Source: Scopulibacillus darangshiensis
GTDB lineage: Bacteria; Bacillota; Bacilli; Bacillales; Sporolactobacillaceae
NCBI RefSeq assembly: GCF_004341035.1
Contig: NZ_SLXK01000008.1
Coordinates: forward strand, 1-64,000
Direction: 5' to 3'
DNA: 64,000 nt
Shown here piece after piece: positions 33,907-45,635 of the stretch. Positions within the stretch are counted from its first letter, which is position 1, and every line of letters starts with the position of its first letter. The notes beneath the pieces were generated by a model, which worked only from the letters and a program-made list of their open reading frames with translations, made no database searches and was not told where the DNA came from. The translations under genes and the position numbers were made by a program.

Positions 33907-34905
33907 TTAACCGTGTTTGTACTCATCATCATGAAGGTGGCAAGCAACCCAGTGGCCTTCTTTTGCCTCTTGCCACTTTGGCGTCACCTGGGCGCAGACA
34001 TCCATCGCCATTGGGCAGCGTGTTCTAAAGCGACAGCCGCTCGGCGGGTCAATCGGACTTGGCACATCCCCTTCAAGAATAATGCGTTCACGACTGCGTT
34101 CGACATTAGGATCCGGTACAGGAATAGCTGACAGCAATGCTTGAGTGTACGGATGAAGCGGTTCATCATACAGTTCATCACTTTCTGAAAGTTCAACCAT
34201 GTTACCGAGATACATGACACCCACACGATCACTGATGTGTTTTACCATTGATAAGTCGTGGGCGATAAATAAATAAGTTAATCCGCGCTCTTTCTGCAAG
34301 TTTTGCAGAAGATTAACAACTTGAGCTTGGATAGATACGTCCAAAGCAGAAATCGGTTCGTCTGCAATGATGAAATCGGGATCGACTGCCAATGCTCTGG
34401 CTATACCAATTCTTTGTCTTTGACCGCCGCTAAATTCATGCGGGTAACGGCTCGCATGGTCACGGTTCAATCCAACTGTTTCCAATAATTCAAAGACACG
34501 CGCTTGGCGTTCTTTTGAATTTTTTGCAAGACCATGAATATCGATGCCTTCAGCAATAATATCTTTAACTGTCATTCTCGGATTAAGGGATGCATAGGGA
34601 TCTTGGAATATCATTTGCATCTTTCGAGTCAATTCTTTTTTCTTACTCTTTTCTTTAACTCCATGAACTTCTTTACCACTATAAAGCACTTGGCCGCCAG
34701 TCGCACCGTATAAGTCAATAATCGTTCTGCCAGTTGTTGATTTGCCACAGCCCGATTCACCAACGAGTCCTAATGTTTCACCCTTGTAAATCGTAAAGCT
34801 GACATCGTCAACTGCTTTTAAAACTTCTTTATGACCAACATTAAAATACTTTTTTAGATTCTTTACTTCAAGCAGTTTCTCTCTTCCTTGGGCTGCTATC
34901 ATCAC
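33907..34905 (-). CDS. oppF: Oligopeptide ABC transporter ATP-binding protein OppF
   Basis: 332-residue ATPase. Walker A is [10 protein letters not shown], the ABC signature [10 protein letters not shown], and Walker [13 protein letters not shown]. The C-terminal oligopeptide/dipeptide extension has the cysteine-containing [12 protein letters not shown] (possible iron-sulfur or metal site). Its GTG/ATG start overlaps the oppD stop, showing tight coupling. It pairs with OppD to power peptide import through OppBC. Confidence 0.95.
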   Translation of the reverse strand: MMIAAQGREKLLEVKNLKKYFNVGHKEVLKAVDDVSFTIYKGETLGLVGESGCGKSTTGRTIIDLYGATGGQVLYSGKEVHGVKEKSKKKELTRKMQMIFQDPYASLNPRMTVKDIIAEGIDIHGLAKNSKERQARVFELLETVGLNRDHASRYPHEFSGGQRQRIGIARALAVDPDFIIADEPISALDVSIQAQVVNLLQNLQKERGLTYLFIAHDLSMVKHISDRVGVMYLGNMVELSESDELYDEPLHPYTQALLSAIPVPDPNVERSRERIILEGDVPSPIDPPSGCRFRTRCPMAMDVCAQVTPKWQEAKEGHWVACHLHDDEYKHG

Positions 34906-35921
34906 TTACTCCCCCCCACACCAATTGTTTCTGGCGGTTCAACCTTTGGCGCTCTTTCATCCAAAAGCCAGCATGCAGATTTTTGCGTATCTGTAAGCTC
35001 TGTGTAGTCAGGCATATGTTCGATACAAACCTGCATGGCGTGCGGACAGCGGGGCGCAAATGGACAGCCCTTTGGCGGATTCGACAAGTCTGGCGGTGAA
35101 CCCGGTATAGCCAGCAATTCTTCACTTTTACCGTGAAGCTTCGGCATGGATGATAATAATCCCCATGTATAAGGATGTTTCGGTTTGTAAAAGACTTCAT
35201 CAACTGTTCCGGTTTCTATAATTTTTCCTCCATACATAACCGCGACTCTATGTGCCAGGTTAGCAACAACACCGAGATCATGTGTAATTAGGATAATCGA
35301 CGTGCTCATTTGTTTTTGGAGATCCCTCATAAGATCCAAGATTTGTGCCTGAATGGTCACATCCAAGGCGGTTGTTGGTTCGTCAGCGATCAAGAGCATC
35401 GGGTTACATGCCAAAGCGATGGCGATAACGACCCTCTGACGCATGCCTCCTGAGAATTGGTGTGGGTATTGCTTCACACGCTTATCGGGATTCGGAATAC
35501 CAACAAGATCAAGGAGTTTAACCGTCCGTTCTCTTGCTTCCGAGCGGCTTAACTTTTGGTGTTTTATGAGGCCTTCCATAATTTGTTTGCCGACTGTCAT
35601 AGTCGGGTTTAAAGAGGTCATCGGGTCTTGGAAAATCATTGAGATATCCTTCCCTCTGACACCCTGCATTTTTCGATCGGATAATTTCGTCAAATCCTTG
35701 CCGTTGAATAATATTTCCCCTTGCTTGATGCGTCCGGGCGGGTTAGGAATGAGTCCCATAACGGCTTTGGATGTAACAGACTTACCAGATCCGGATTCAC
35801 CGACAATAGCCAGTGTCTCACCCTTTTTGACATCTAAGTTAACACCTCTGACAGCCTTAACTTCACCGCCGTATGTGTCAAATGATACATGCAAATCTTT
35901 TATCTCTAGTAATTTATCCAA
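34902..35921 (-). CDS. oppD: Oligopeptide ABC transporter ATP-binding protein OppD
   Basis: 339-residue ATPase with Walker [11 protein letters not shown], signature [10 protein letters not shown] and Walker [13 protein letters not shown]. The C-terminal [12 protein letters not shown] matches the Opp/Dpp ATPase tail. Starts at TTG with AAGGGGGGAG six bases upstream. It overlaps oppF by four bases and follows oppC by 14, so the genes are translated together. Confidence 0.95.
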   Translation of the reverse strand: MDKLLEIKDLHVSFDTYGGEVKAVRGVNLDVKKGETLAIVGESGSGKSVTSKAVMGLIPNPPGRIKQGEILFNGKDLTKLSDRKMQGVRGKDISMIFQDPMTSLNPTMTVGKQIMEGLIKHQKLSRSEARERTVKLLDLVGIPNPDKRVKQYPHQFSGGMRQRVVIAIALACNPMLLIADEPTTALDVTIQAQILDLMRDLQKQMSTSIILITHDLGVVANLAHRVAVMYGGKIIETGTVDEVFYKPKHPYTWGLLSSMPKLHGKSEELLAIPGSPPDLSNPPKGCPFAPRCPHAMQVCIEHMPDYTELTDTQKSACWLLDERAPKVEPPETIGVGGSK

Positions 35922-35935
35922 AATTCTCCCCCCTT

Positions 35936-36946
35936 TTATTTCCGCATCTTAGGATCAAACGCATCGCGCAGACCATCTGCCAGCAAGTTAAAGCTAATCA
36001 TTAATATACTCAAAATTAATGCCGGGAAAAAGGCCATATACGGGTAAATCTGAATATTTTGGAACCCGTCATTGTTCAAAGATCCTAATGAAGCATTTGG
36101 CGGTGCAATCCCCAGACCGATAAAGCTTAAAAATGCTTCGAAGAAAATGGCGCCCGGGATGGTAAACATTGTTGTAATGATAATTTGGCCAAGCACGTTA
36201 GGAATTAAGTGTTTCCAAATGATTCTTGAATCTTTACTCCCTAAAGTTCTTGCCGCAAGGACAAATTCCTGGCCTTTCAGCTTAAGTGTCTGCCCCCTGA
36301 TAATCCGGGCCATCCCTGTCCAGCCCGTAATCATTAGAGCTAATATAATTGACTCCATTCCTGGGTTTAACCAAAGAATGAATAATATCATTAATATTAA
36401 ATTTGGGATTCCTATTAAAATTTCCATAAATCTTTGCATAACGGTATCGACTCTGCCTCCGTAAAAGGCAGAAATTCCGCCATACGCCACACCGATAATA
36501 AAATCACCAAGAGTCGCCACGATAGCGATAATCAGTGATACTTGCGTCCCTTGCCAAACCCTTGTCCATAAGTCCCTTCCAAGGGTATCCGTACCAAACC
36601 AGAAATGATCTTTAATTCCTTTCATTTCATAGGCATCTGATCCTGACATGGCATCAACACCGCCAAATCCAAGCCATCCCAGCCCTGTAACCTTCGGAGG
36701 GAGATTGGAACGATCCAAGCTTTGGTCATCAAAGCCGTACTTATTTAGATGTGGACCGATGATTGACATAAGGACAATTAATATGATGAATACTAATCCA
36801 ACGATCGCCGCTTTGTTTTTGCGGAGGCGAAGCCAGGCATCCTTCCAAAAGCCGATAGTCGGCTTGCTAATTTTTTCATTTTGCTCGGAACCGAGAGCGA
36901 CTGGCTTGAACATATCTTCTGTTATATGATCTTGAGGCATATTCAT
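35936..36946 (-). CDS. oppC: Oligopeptide ABC transporter permease OppC
   Basis: 336-residue permease with an N-terminal cytosolic stretch, one helix near residues 45-65, then the five-helix transport core. The coupling (EAA) loop is A-A-R-T-L-G-S-K-D-S-R-I-I-W-K-H-L-I-P-N. GAGGTAAGGATT lies before the ATG, whose A is the last base of the oppB stop. It forms the membrane channel with OppB. A larger-than-usual periplasmic loop (G-L-G-W-L-G-F-G-G region) follows helix 1. Confidence 0.95.
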   Translation of the reverse strand: MNMPQDHITEDMFKPVALGSEQNEKISKPTIGFWKDAWLRLRKNKAAIVGLVFIILIVLMSIIGPHLNKYGFDDQSLDRSNLPPKVTGLGWLGFGGVDAMSGSDAYEMKGIKDHFWFGTDTLGRDLWTRVWQGTQVSLIIAIVATLGDFIIGVAYGGISAFYGGRVDTVMQRFMEILIGIPNLILMILFILWLNPGMESIILALMITGWTGMARIIRGQTLKLKGQEFVLAARTLGSKDSRIIWKHLIPNVLGQIIITTMFTIPGAIFFEAFLSFIGLGIAPPNASLGSLNNDGFQNIQIYPYMAFFPALILSILMISFNLLADGLRDAFDPKMRK

Positions 36947-37875
36947 TAATCCTTACCTCCTGATGCAAGTCTGATTCTTGGATCAATGATCCCGTACAGC
37001 AAGTCGACAACTAGGATGATGATCAAGAATAACGCGCTGTATAAAAGAGTTGTTCCCATGATCATCGGGTAATCACGCTTCGATATTGAATCGACAAATT
37101 GATCCCCAAGACCTGGTACGGCAAAAATATGCTCGATAACCAGTGTTCCGGTTACAAGGCCAATAACAAGCGGTCCCAAAATCGTAATAACCGGAATAAG
37201 CGCGTTACGGATGGCATGCTTAAATACGACCGTAACACTGCTCAATCCCTTTGCCTTGGCCGTCGTCATATAATCCTGTCCTAAAACTTCAAGCATTTCC
37301 GTTCTCATGAAACGGGCGATGGTCGCCATGACACCAACCGCCAGTGATATAACGGGCATGACATGGTACAAAGGACCTTCCCAAAACGCTACTGGCAACA
37401 ATGCCCACTTTACCCCTACAAAATATTGCAGCAGACCGGCAAATACGAAGGATGGAATGGAGATCCCTAAAACCGCAACAATCATAGAGATATAGTCGAT
37501 ATAGGTATTTCTTCTAAGTGCAGCTATAATTCCTAGGAGCAATCCCAATATTGTTCCTACAATGGTAGATTCTATCCCTAATACCGCGGATGGCCCTATT
37601 CTCTCTGAAATTAACTTCGTAACAGGTCTTCCATCATAGGTAAAGGATACACCTAAATCACCTTTAAAAATGCCTCCAATATAGTTAATGAACTGTTTGG
37701 CAATCGGATCATTTAAATGATACTGATCCTTCAGAATTTCAATCTGCTCATTGGTCAATTTCTCTGAATTGAACGGAGAACCAGGTAATAGTTGCATCAA
37801 CATGAAGGTTAATGCAGCAATTATGAAAAAGGTTACAATCAAATAACCGATCCGTCCTATTATATACCTGACCAT
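36946..37875 (-). CDS. oppB: Oligopeptide ABC transporter permease OppB
   Basis: 309-residue permease with six membrane helices. The first is at residues 9-30 (Y-L-I-V-T-F-F-I-I-A-A-L-T-F) and is followed by the family motif L-P-G-S-P-F. The EAA loop A-K-A-K-G-L-S-S-V-T-V-V-F-K-H-A-I-R-N-A contacts the ATPases. First permease gene of oppBCDF; 222 bases with a terminator separate it from the first oppA. Confidence 0.95.
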   Translation of the reverse strand: MVRYIIGRIGYLIVTFFIIAALTFMLMQLLPGSPFNSEKLTNEQIEILKDQYHLNDPIAKQFINYIGGIFKGDLGVSFTYDGRPVTKLISERIGPSAVLGIESTIVGTILGLLLGIIAALRRNTYIDYISMIVAVLGISIPSFVFAGLLQYFVGVKWALLPVAFWEGPLYHVMPVISLAVGVMATIARFMRTEMLEVLGQDYMTTAKAKGLSSVTVVFKHAIRNALIPVITILGPLVIGLVTGTLVIEHIFAVPGLGDQFVDSISKRDYPMIMGTTLLYSALFLIIILVVDLLYGIIDPRIRLASGGKD

Positions 37876-38047
37876 AGTCGACCCTCCCTAAATTCTCAAA
37901 AATGTGTTATAAGTCCCATAATTATAAGTTTAAGAGAATAGTTACTTTCTGACAAGTAATATTTACAACTTTCTTACTAGTATACTTTTCAAGACTAGGA
38001 AACATGCGAGTTTTCATTAAAAGTCCTGAAAAAAAACCATAAGTGTA

Positions 38048-38086
38048 AAAAAGAGAGTATATGTCAGGACGACACATACTCTCCTG
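38048..38086 (-). terminator. Intercistronic terminator between oppA and oppB
   Basis: Stem GAGAGTATATGTC (38053-38065) / GACACATACTCTC (38071-38083) with one G-U pair and T6 on the minus strand. Partial read-through here would give more OppA than permease, as expected for binding-protein transporters. Confidence 0.85.
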
Positions 38087-38097
38087 AAAAACTTGTT

Positions 38098-39777
38098 TTA
38101 GTGTTTGTCGACGGATACGTATTTATATGTGTAATCTGGGCCAAACGGGTGGCGGACATAATCTTTCACGTAAGGTTTTGTCAGATATGCATAACCTTGC
38201 TGATACATCGGTGCCAGAGCAGCGTCATCCTTCAGAAGGATTTTCTCAGCATCAAGCATTGCTTTCCAACGAGCTTGTAAATCTCCAGTGTGGGATTTAG
38301 CAAACGCAATTTTCTTATCATATTTTTTATTGGAATATGCCATTTGGTTGTTGCCATTTCCTGTGACAAACATATCCAGGAATGTCATTGGATCCTGATA
38401 GTCTGGACCCCAGCCTGCTGTAACCATGTCATATTTCAAGTTATCTTCAAGATCAAGCATAACTTTAAATGGCTGTTGTTTGATACTTACTGATAATCCA
38501 GGGAGATTTTTCTCCATTTGGTTTTTCATGAAGACGGATCTGTTTTTGCTTTCAGGGCCATCATAAGCTAGAAGCTCGAGGTCAATTTTATCAACACCGA
38601 GTTCTTTTTTGCCTTTTTCCCAGAATTCTTTTGCTTTTTTGGGATCATATTTTATTAAATCACCATTGACATCACGGTAATCCTTGCCATCTGGACCTTT
38701 GGTAAAATCGCTTGGTACAAGGAAGTTGGCTGGTTTTGAACCGTTTTTCAATAATTTATTCACATAAGCCTTTTTATCAAAAGACATCGCAATCGCTCTG
38801 CGAATGTTTTCGTTTTTCAGATACTTGTTCTTTTCATTATATTTGAGATAGTAAACGGAAGTCCCAGGGAAGGTATCAAAATCCTTCTTATTCTTGAACT
38901 TGTCTACCCAGTCACCAGTTAAAGCTGTACGGTCAACTTGACCTGAATTATAAAGGTTAATGCGTGTTGTTAATTCTTTAACAACTTTTACATTAATCTT
39001 GTCTAAAGAAACGTTTTCTTTGTCCCAGTAGTTAGGATTCTTCTTGTAGACCCATCCTTTATTGTGTTCCCATTTTTCAAGAACGAATGGGCCATTATAT
39101 ACCGCGTTGTCCACTTCAAGTCCGTAGTTTTTGCCTTGCTTTTCTCTAAACTTCTTATCTTGCGGGAAGAAAGTAGGGAATTGCAAAAGACTCTTATAAT
39201 ACGGAACCTTTTTTGTTAATGTCATTTGCAATGTATGATCATCAATGGCTTTGACACCTAGTTTGTCAGTTTTGCCATACATTGGGCTTTTGCTGTCCAA
39301 AATTTTATCAGCATTTAAAATACCCAATGTTGGGAATAAGTAAGAATAAGGTGCTTTGGAATCCTTGGCAACAACTTCTCGCCAAGCATAGACAAAGTCA
39401 TTCGCTGTTACAGGATCGCCATTACTCCATTTGGCATCTTCTTGCAGCTTGAAAGTGTATGTGAAATTGTCGCCGGCCTTCTTAATTTCCGGATCGCCCT
39501 TGGCAAGTGCCGGTACAATTTCGTTCTTGCCGTTCATCGTATAGAGACCTTCGAAAACGGTTGCAAAAACATTGAATGATACTTCGTCATCGCCAACAAC
39601 GGTGTCTAGTGTTGGGATTTCCTCAGTTTCAGCAAGATTCAATACCTGCTTGTAATCCCCACCGCTGCCTGACTTCTTGTCGCCATCTGAACCTTTGCCG
39701 CTTGAGCAAGCTGACAAGACAAGGCTCATGACTAATACAACGGCCATAAGGACTGACCATTTGGCTTTTCCTCTCAT
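38098..39777 (-). CDS. oppA: Oligopeptide-binding lipoprotein OppA, operon-leading copy
   Basis: 559-residue solute-binding lipoprotein, first gene of the opp operon. The signal peptide ends at L-S-A-C (lipid-modified Cys) and is followed by a Gly/Ser/Lys linker. Mature-domain stretches include P-Y-Y-K-S-L-L-Q-F-P-T-F-F-P and W-G-P-D-Y-Q-D-P-M-T-F-L-D-M-F. GAGGGAGG lies before the ATG at 39777; seven extra codons upstream have no ribosome site. In Bacilli this system imports nutrient peptides and the signalling peptides (Phr, CSF) that steer sporulation and competence. Confidence 0.95.
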   Translation of the reverse strand: MRGKAKWSVLMAVVLVMSLVLSACSSGKGSDGDKKSGSGGDYKQVLNLAETEEIPTLDTVVGDDEVSFNVFATVFEGLYTMNGKNEIVPALAKGDPEIKKAGDNFTYTFKLQEDAKWSNGDPVTANDFVYAWREVVAKDSKAPYSYLFPTLGILNADKILDSKSPMYGKTDKLGVKAIDDHTLQMTLTKKVPYYKSLLQFPTFFPQDKKFREKQGKNYGLEVDNAVYNGPFVLEKWEHNKGWVYKKNPNYWDKENVSLDKINVKVVKELTTRINLYNSGQVDRTALTGDWVDKFKNKKDFDTFPGTSVYYLKYNEKNKYLKNENIRRAIAMSFDKKAYVNKLLKNGSKPANFLVPSDFTKGPDGKDYRDVNGDLIKYDPKKAKEFWEKGKKELGVDKIDLELLAYDGPESKNRSVFMKNQMEKNLPGLSVSIKQQPFKVMLDLEDNLKYDMVTAGWGPDYQDPMTFLDMFVTGNGNNQMAYSNKKYDKKIAFAKSHTGDLQARWKAMLDAEKILLKDDAALAPMYQQGYAYLTKPYVKDYVRHPFGPDYTYKYVSVDKH

Positions 39778-40116
39778 AATAAAAATGACCTCCCTCAAAT
39801 GATGTTGATGAAAATTTTGTCGGATGGACTTGATTTATTTTTCTGATTTTATTTATTAGACTAATTAGCCCATCTCTACTGAGTATTATACAAGTATCGT
39901 CATAATATTTCATTACATTTTTTTGGGAAGTTTGTGAAAATACCTATTATATTTACGATTCTTTAACATAAAATAGGTCTTTGTACCTATAAAACATGCG
40001 CTTATTTCTTACTATATTACTTATTTCGACAAAAGATTCATTTAAACGTAAGAGTAAAGTCGTAGATCATTCATGTTATAATACAGGACATAAGGTGAAT
40101 AGAGAGGACATCATAT
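39778..40116. other. Divergent gap between oppA and the DUF3899-like gene
   Basis: 339 AT-rich bases carrying the promoters of the opp operon and of the gene at 40117. No frame, repeat or strong hairpin stands out. Confidence 0.4.
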
Positions 40117-40515
40117 ATGACCAACAAACTCCGAAACTCACTTCTTAAAACAGCAATAGCCGGAATTATTCTAATGGTTATTGTTATGTTTTTCTTTTAC
40201 GATGCATTAACAAGGTTAAGTTTTATTAATTCACTTTTTAACACAGGACTAATCTTACTAGTGATTGGCTGCATCATTTTTGTCATTCAAGGCGGTTTTT
40301 TCAACGGCTTTGTCTTTGGTTTCAAGAGATTTTTCAATTCGATTTCCAGGAAAGCAAGTTATATTAAAGAAATTGAAGACGATCTTAAAAAAGATAATAA
40401 AAAAGAAGAGGAGAATTATATTAAAAAAGAACGATCGCCGTCACAATGGTCTTGTATGATCATCGGCGTGATTTTCCTAATTGTCTCTTTTGTTTTATCC
40501 TATTCTTTGTATTAA
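40117..40515 (+). CDS. Membrane protein, DUF3899-like
   Basis: 132-residue protein with three membrane helices (about residues 12-30, 40-60 and 108-130) and a charged cytosolic loop between helices 2 and 3 that is rich in Lys and Glu. The F-F-N-G-F-V-F-G-F-K-R-F-F stretch after helix 2 resembles DUF3899 proteins of Bacilli. The ATG at 40117 has GAGAGGACATC upstream. It precedes the trpS T-box on the same strand. Function unknown. Confidence 0.6.
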   Translation: MTNKLRNSLLKTAIAGIILMVIVMFFFYDALTRLSFINSLFNTGLILLVIGCIIFVIQGGFFNGFVFGFKRFFNSISRKASYIKEIEDDLKKDNKKEEENYIKKERSPSQWSCMIIGVIFLIVSFVLSYSLY

Positions 40516-40569
40516 GGGCTTGCATTTATGGAATGAATTGTATATATTAATTAGATAATATGTTATTCA

Positions 40570-40818
40570 TGCGATGATAAAGAAGAGTACACAATTAGAA
40601 GTTCCTAGAGAGTCTGGAATGGTGAAAACCGGACAGCGGAAAGTTGTGGAATGGGCTTTTGAGCACCGAACCGAAAAAAAGTAGGCTTCGGCGTCACATT
40701 CGGACGTTATAACGAATGCCGGCAAGATTTTAGCCGGATAAAGTGATTCTAATTAGGAATTATTAGGGTGGCACCGCGGTTCATTCGTCCCTTTCGGAGA
40801 CGGGTGGGCTTTTTTTGT
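40570..40818 (+). promoter_or_regulatory. Trp-specific T-box leader of trpS
   Basis: The T-box sequence AGGGTGGCACCGCGG is at 40765-40779, followed by a terminator stem (CGTCC...GGAGACG region) and T7 near 40811. In Stem I, GGAATGGGCTTTTGAGC (from about 40648) places TGG, the Trp codon, at the specifier position (40652-40654). Uncharged tRNA-Trp would pair with both TGG and the T-box bulge and prevent termination, raising trpS expression when tryptophan is scarce. Confidence 0.92.
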
Positions 40819-40853
40819 TGCAAAAAAAAGAGGCGCCCCTCTAGCCAAAATAA

Positions 40854-41861
<1,008 letters not shown>

Positions 41862-41874
41862 TAAAAGTCTTTAA

Positions 41875-41900
41875 AAGCCGCCTAAATTGGCGGTTTTTTT
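41875..41900 (+). terminator. Terminator of trpS
   Basis: AGCCGCC / GGCGGTT stem with a TAAATT loop and T7. Confidence 0.85.
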
Positions 41901-41901
41901 A

Positions 41902-42050
41902 GTTAATCAGAAAGTATAACTTTCTGACGCACATAAGTGCACTGGCTAAAGACGTAACATCCTGTTACAACGCCAGTACTAGCACGTCCTGTGCGTCGCA
42001 ACTACGCCTCTGTCTTCGCCAAAGGAACGCCAATCGGCAAGTTTTCTTTA
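41902..42050 (+). repeat. Interspersed repeat R2, copy B
   Basis: Full-length copy (about 149 bases) in the trpS-yjbA gap, from GTTAATCAGAAAGTATAACT to CGGCAAGTTTTCTTTA. It differs from copy A by scattered substitutions. The remaining 95 bases to 42146 are featureless. Confidence 0.85.
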
Positions 42051-42146
42051 TTTTGTTTACTTTGTCGATTTAACTCGTTAAATCGAGTTTCTTCCTATTT
42101 AATAGTCTGTATCTTCACAATAATATTGTGTTTATCAAAACCCAAT

Positions 42147-42183
42147 ACAAAAGCACAAGCATTGGCGCTTGTGCTTTTTCCTT
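42147..42183. terminator. Bidirectional terminator beside yjbA
   Basis: Stem AAAGCACAAGC (42150-42160) / GCTTGTGCTTT (42167-42177) with T runs on both strands. Confidence 0.85.
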
Positions 42184-42930
42184 CTAGTTAACCTTGGTTC
42201 CGTGTTCTAATTCCCAAATTTTCTCGAAATAGGGCTGACCCTTTATAATCCGTTCGCACATGTCATAGTGCTTCCTGGACCACCCTTGTTTGATTTCATT
42301 AAACAGGGCTTCCCAGGCATCATCAAACATCAGGACCCTGCTTTCCCTGTACTGTTTTGGAAACCATTCGGTGTACCAATAACGCATTTCTTCAAGATTG
42401 CCTACACCTTGCAGTTGATCAAGTGCCATGAGTAATAACTGCTTTAACTGTCTTTCTTTTCGTGTTAAGCCCGTCATCCATTCCGGGTCGGGGGACATGA
42501 TATGATATTCCTTTTTATCCCCGTCCTTTGGCAAGGCATAGCCCAGAATTTCCAAGTTCTCTGCCTTATCTAAAATAAGCTGCTCCTGTCTTGGAATTAA
42601 TCTGCTTTTTCGAATCGGGATGGTGTAGCCTAATGTATCCACCACCAGATGCCGGTTTCCGTCGGTAGCTATAAAGCAATATTCGATCATTTCTCGCTGG
42701 TTGTTCTTCCTTATGTAGCTTTGATTTCGCACATCCTCAAGCAACTGTGGCGGCAAATCCCGTAAATCATTTTCAATATAACGAAACAATGAGGCCTCTA
42801 CTTTAAGCAGTGGGACTTGATCAAGCAGTTCGATAAAATCATGCTTTCGCCATTCATGAAATTCACAGACATTATAGCCATTTTCTTCACCTTCAAACCA
42901 ATTGACCCATACATCTCCAATCAGTTCCAT
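42184..42930 (-). CDS. yjbA: YjbA family protein (UPF0736)
   Basis: 248-residue cytosolic protein beginning [20 protein letters not shown], characteristic of the YjbA/UPF0736 family of Bacilli, which has no established function. It is rich in Trp and acidic residues, with a helical C-terminal half. The ATG at 42930 has GAGGGA eight bases upstream; a GTG start 15 bases earlier is weaker. Its position next to trpS, in opposite orientation, matches B. subtilis. Confidence 0.88.
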   Translation of the reverse strand: MELIGDVWVNWFEGEENGYNVCEFHEWRKHDFIELLDQVPLLKVEASLFRYIENDLRDLPPQLLEDVRNQSYIRKNNQREMIEYCFIATDGNRHLVVDTLGYTIPIRKSRLIPRQEQLILDKAENLEILGYALPKDGDKKEYHIMSPDPEWMTGLTRKERQLKQLLLMALDQLQGVGNLEEMRYWYTEWFPKQYRESRVLMFDDAWEALFNEIKQGWSRKHYDMCERIIKGQPYFEKIWELEHGTKVN

Positions 42931-43057
42931 GATTTCGTCCCTCACTTCTTTTTTTTCTTTAGAAAACAGTATGGTCAGAGGGGAGACGATTTATTCCAGC
43001 TACTCAAGTTTTTTAACAGTAATGGCACATTTTTTACCGTATAAAATGGATGTCGGA

Positions 43058-43306
43058 TTATCTCCGAAACGGGAAATATATACTGACCCAAATAATAGAA
43101 ATGCCGCTGAAAAACAAATATGTTTCCGGTCTTCCCTTCATAAATAAAAGATACTGCAGGAAGCCATGGCCGGTCGTCATTATATTGAGGTAGGCGATGA
43201 TCGTGATGCCGCCGGCAACTGCGAAGCCAAATCCTATCATAAATAGAAATAATCTTAACGCTATGATAACCACCGCCCCTAAATAAAACTCTTTCAGGAC
43301 AACCAT
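43058..43306 (-). CDS. 82-residue membrane protein
   Basis: Small protein with two long hydrophobic segments (about residues 8-42 with a Gly-rich break, and 62-78) ending in P-F-R-R. TAGGACAGG lies before the ATG. It is placed between fabF and yjbA, all on the minus strand, and separated from fabF by a strong terminator. I do not recognise it. Confidence 0.6.
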   Translation of the reverse strand: MVVLKEFYLGAVVIIALRLFLFMIGFGFAVAGGITIIAYLNIMTTGHGFLQYLLFMKGRPETYLFFSGISIIWVSIYFPFRR

Positions 43307-43351
43307 TTGCCTGTCCTACTATTATCTATGATGATTTTAAGAGAATTATGC

Positions 43352-43400
43352 AAAAAAGGGGCCGGGCCCGGGTAGAAATCCCGGGCCTGGCCCCTTTAAA
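43352..43400 (-). terminator. Terminator of fabH-fabF
   Basis: Very stable 17-18-bp hairpin, AAAGGGGCCGGGCCCGGG (43355-43372) against CCCGGGCCTGGCCCCTTT (43380-43397), followed by T6 on the minus strand. Confidence 0.9.
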
Positions 43401-43406
43401 AATATA

Positions 43407-44645
43407 TTATTCCTCGTATTTCTTGAAGATAAGTGTTGCGTTATGTCCGCCAAATCCTAATGAATTGCTCATTGCCACCGCAACGGGCTGCTTTCTGGAT
43501 TCATTGGTCACATAATCTAAATCACATTCTTCGTCAGGTGTTTCATAGTTGATGGTCGGCGGAACCACCCCGTCAACTATGGACTTAATAGCAAAGATCG
43601 ACTCAACACCGCCAGACGCGCCAAGCAAATGGCCGGTCATTGATTTGGTCGAGCTCATTGGTACCTTATAGGCATAGTCACCGAATACTGTCCTGACCGC
43701 CATTGTTTCATTAACATCATTCATCGGCGTGCTTGTCCCATGTGCATTGATATACCCAATATCTTCAGGTTTCAATTCGGCATCCTTCAAAGCTTGATTC
43801 ATTGAGCGGACAGCACCATTGCCCCCCGGTTCGACGGCAGTAACGTGGTGAGCATCACCTGTCGCCCCGTAGCCAACGATTTCAGCATAAATTCTGGCTC
43901 CACGCTCGAGGGCTGAATCCAGTGATTCAAGAATTAGCAGCCCGGACCCTTCACCCATGACGAATCCGTCACGGTTTTTATCAAAAGGACGGCTCGCTGT
44001 TTTAGGATCCGGATTTGTAGACAAAGCCTTCATGGAACTAAATCCTGCAAAGGACATATTGGTCAGCGGGGCCTCAGCGCCGCCTGTGATCATTATGTCA
44101 TTGTCACCGCGCGCAATCGCTTTAAAAGCATCACCAATAGAGTTTGTACCTGTTGCACAAGCTGTTACCGTACATGAATTAATTCCCTTGGCACCAAGTT
44201 GAATCGATACCTGGCCAGAGGCCATATCGGGAATCATCATTGGTACAAAAAATGGGCTAACACGGCGGAATCCTCTTTCCAATGCAATTCTCGTCTGTTG
44301 TTCATACGTTTCCATACCGCCGATCCCAGAGCCAATCCAAACCCCGATCCGGTGAGCATTGGTTTCATCAATGGTTAGATCGCTATCCGCAACCGCCATT
44401 TTTGCAGCTGCTACCGCATAGTGTGTAAAGCGGTCCATCTTTTTCATTTCTTTTTTGTCTATAAAATCTAATGCATTAAAGTCTTTGACCTCACCGGCCA
44501 CCTTGGCAGGGAAATCCTCGGGATTCACCCGTGTTACGTTACCAATTCCGGATTTTCCGGCAACCGCATTCTCCCAGGTTGCCGCCACGTCATTTCCGAG
44601 GGGCGTAACCGCTCCTAATCCTGTTACGACGACTCGTCTTTTCAT
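43407..44645 (-). CDS. fabF: Beta-ketoacyl-ACP synthase II (FabF)
   Basis: 412-residue condensing enzyme of type II fatty acid synthesis, adding malonyl-ACP units to the growing acyl chain. The Cys-His-His triad is visible: the nucleophile Cys in V-T-A-C-A-T-G-T-N, and the histidines in N-A-H-G-T-S-T-P and T-G-H-L-L-G-A-S-G. Length equals B. subtilis FabF. It follows fabH by 21 bases in a two-gene operon, probably under FapR. Confidence 0.96.
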   Translation of the reverse strand: MKRRVVVTGLGAVTPLGNDVAATWENAVAGKSGIGNVTRVNPEDFPAKVAGEVKDFNALDFIDKKEMKKMDRFTHYAVAAAKMAVADSDLTIDETNAHRIGVWIGSGIGGMETYEQQTRIALERGFRRVSPFFVPMMIPDMASGQVSIQLGAKGINSCTVTACATGTNSIGDAFKAIARGDNDIMITGGAEAPLTNMSFAGFSSMKALSTNPDPKTASRPFDKNRDGFVMGEGSGLLILESLDSALERGARIYAEIVGYGATGDAHHVTAVEPGGNGAVRSMNQALKDAELKPEDIGYINAHGTSTPMNDVNETMAVRTVFGDYAYKVPMSSTKSMTGHLLGASGGVESIFAIKSIVDGVVPPTINYETPDEECDLDYVTNESRKQPVAVAMSNSLGFGGHNATLIFKKYEE

Positions 44646-44666
44646 CTTCTTCCAACTCTCCTTTGA

Positions 44667-45602
44667 CTATTTTCCCCAGCGCAGGGCTACGGCACCCCAA
44701 GTCAATCCGCCGCCGAAGCCGACTAAAACCAGGATATCTCCATCTTCTATTGTGCCATTTTCTACTGAATCTGCCAATGCTAAAGGAATAGATGATGAGG
44801 ATGTATTTCCATATTTGTGAATCGTTTTAATTAATTTTTCCTCTGGCATCTCCAAGCGTTGCCTGGATGCCTCCATGATGCGGATATTCGCCTGATGTGG
44901 AATAAGATAATCAATATCCTCTTTTGACAGACCCGCCTTCTCAACAACATTAACCGCTGATTCCCCCATTTGTCTAACGGCAAACTTATAGACTTCGCGG
45001 CCGTTCATGACAAGTAATGGACCATCTTGGTAGAGATGCTTGCCGCCGCTACCATCAGAACCTAACTCGAATGATAGGACACCCTTGCCTTCCGATACAG
45101 GTCCCATAACGACTGCCGCAGCCCCATCTCCAAACAGGACAGCTGTACTGCGATCTTCCCAATTCGTGATTTTTGACAGTTTCTCAACTCCAACCACTAG
45201 AATATTTTTATGGGATTGACTGTCGATAAATTGCTTGGCGGTAATCATGCCGTACATAAAACCGGCACATGCAGCACTAACATCCATCGCAGCAATGTTT
45301 CTTGCACCAAGCCGTTCTTGTATCATACAGGCAACGGAAGGAAACGGCTGATCAGGCGTGACTGTTGCTACCATTATCATATCAAGATCCTCGGCTGTCA
45401 GTCCAGCATCATCAAGTGCTCGCTTAGCAGCTTCGTATGCCATATCCGAAGTATCTATATCATCATCGGCAATTCTTCTCTCCTCAATACCCGTTCTCGT
45501 TCTAATCCATTCATCGGATGTATCCATCATTTTCTCTAAATCAAAGTTTGTTAAGACACGATCAGGGACAAATTTGCCTATTCCCAATACTCCAGCGCCC
45601 AT
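44667..45602 (-). CDS. fabH: Beta-ketoacyl-ACP synthase III (FabH)
   Basis: 311-residue initiating condensing enzyme that joins acetyl- or branched-chain acyl-CoA to malonyl-ACP. The Cys-His-Asn triad lies in [20 protein letters not shown] and [15 protein letters not shown] lies eight bases before the ATG. As first gene of fabH-fabF it matches fabHA-fabF of B. subtilis; the preference for branched primers is a family trait, not visible here. A FapR-like operator lies 34 bases upstream. Confidence 0.96.
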   Translation of the reverse strand: MGAGVLGIGKFVPDRVLTNFDLEKMMDTSDEWIRTRTGIEERRIADDDIDTSDMAYEAAKRALDDAGLTAEDLDMIMVATVTPDQPFPSVACMIQERLGARNIAAMDVSAACAGFMYGMITAKQFIDSQSHKNILVVGVEKLSKITNWEDRSTAVLFGDGAAAVVMGPVSEGKGVLSFELGSDGSGGKHLYQDGPLLVMNGREVYKFAVRQMGESAVNVVEKAGLSKEDIDYLIPHQANIRIMEASRQRLEMPEEKLIKTIHKYGNTSSSSIPLALADSVENGTIEDGDILVLVGFGGGLTWGAVALRWGK

Positions 45603-45635
45603 TCATCAAGCTCCTTCCGGTTTTGTTAGTTAATG

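Noticed and set aside
35443-35952. 169-codon + strand frame over oppD
   Set aside because: Antisense shadow of a strongly conserved ATPase gene.
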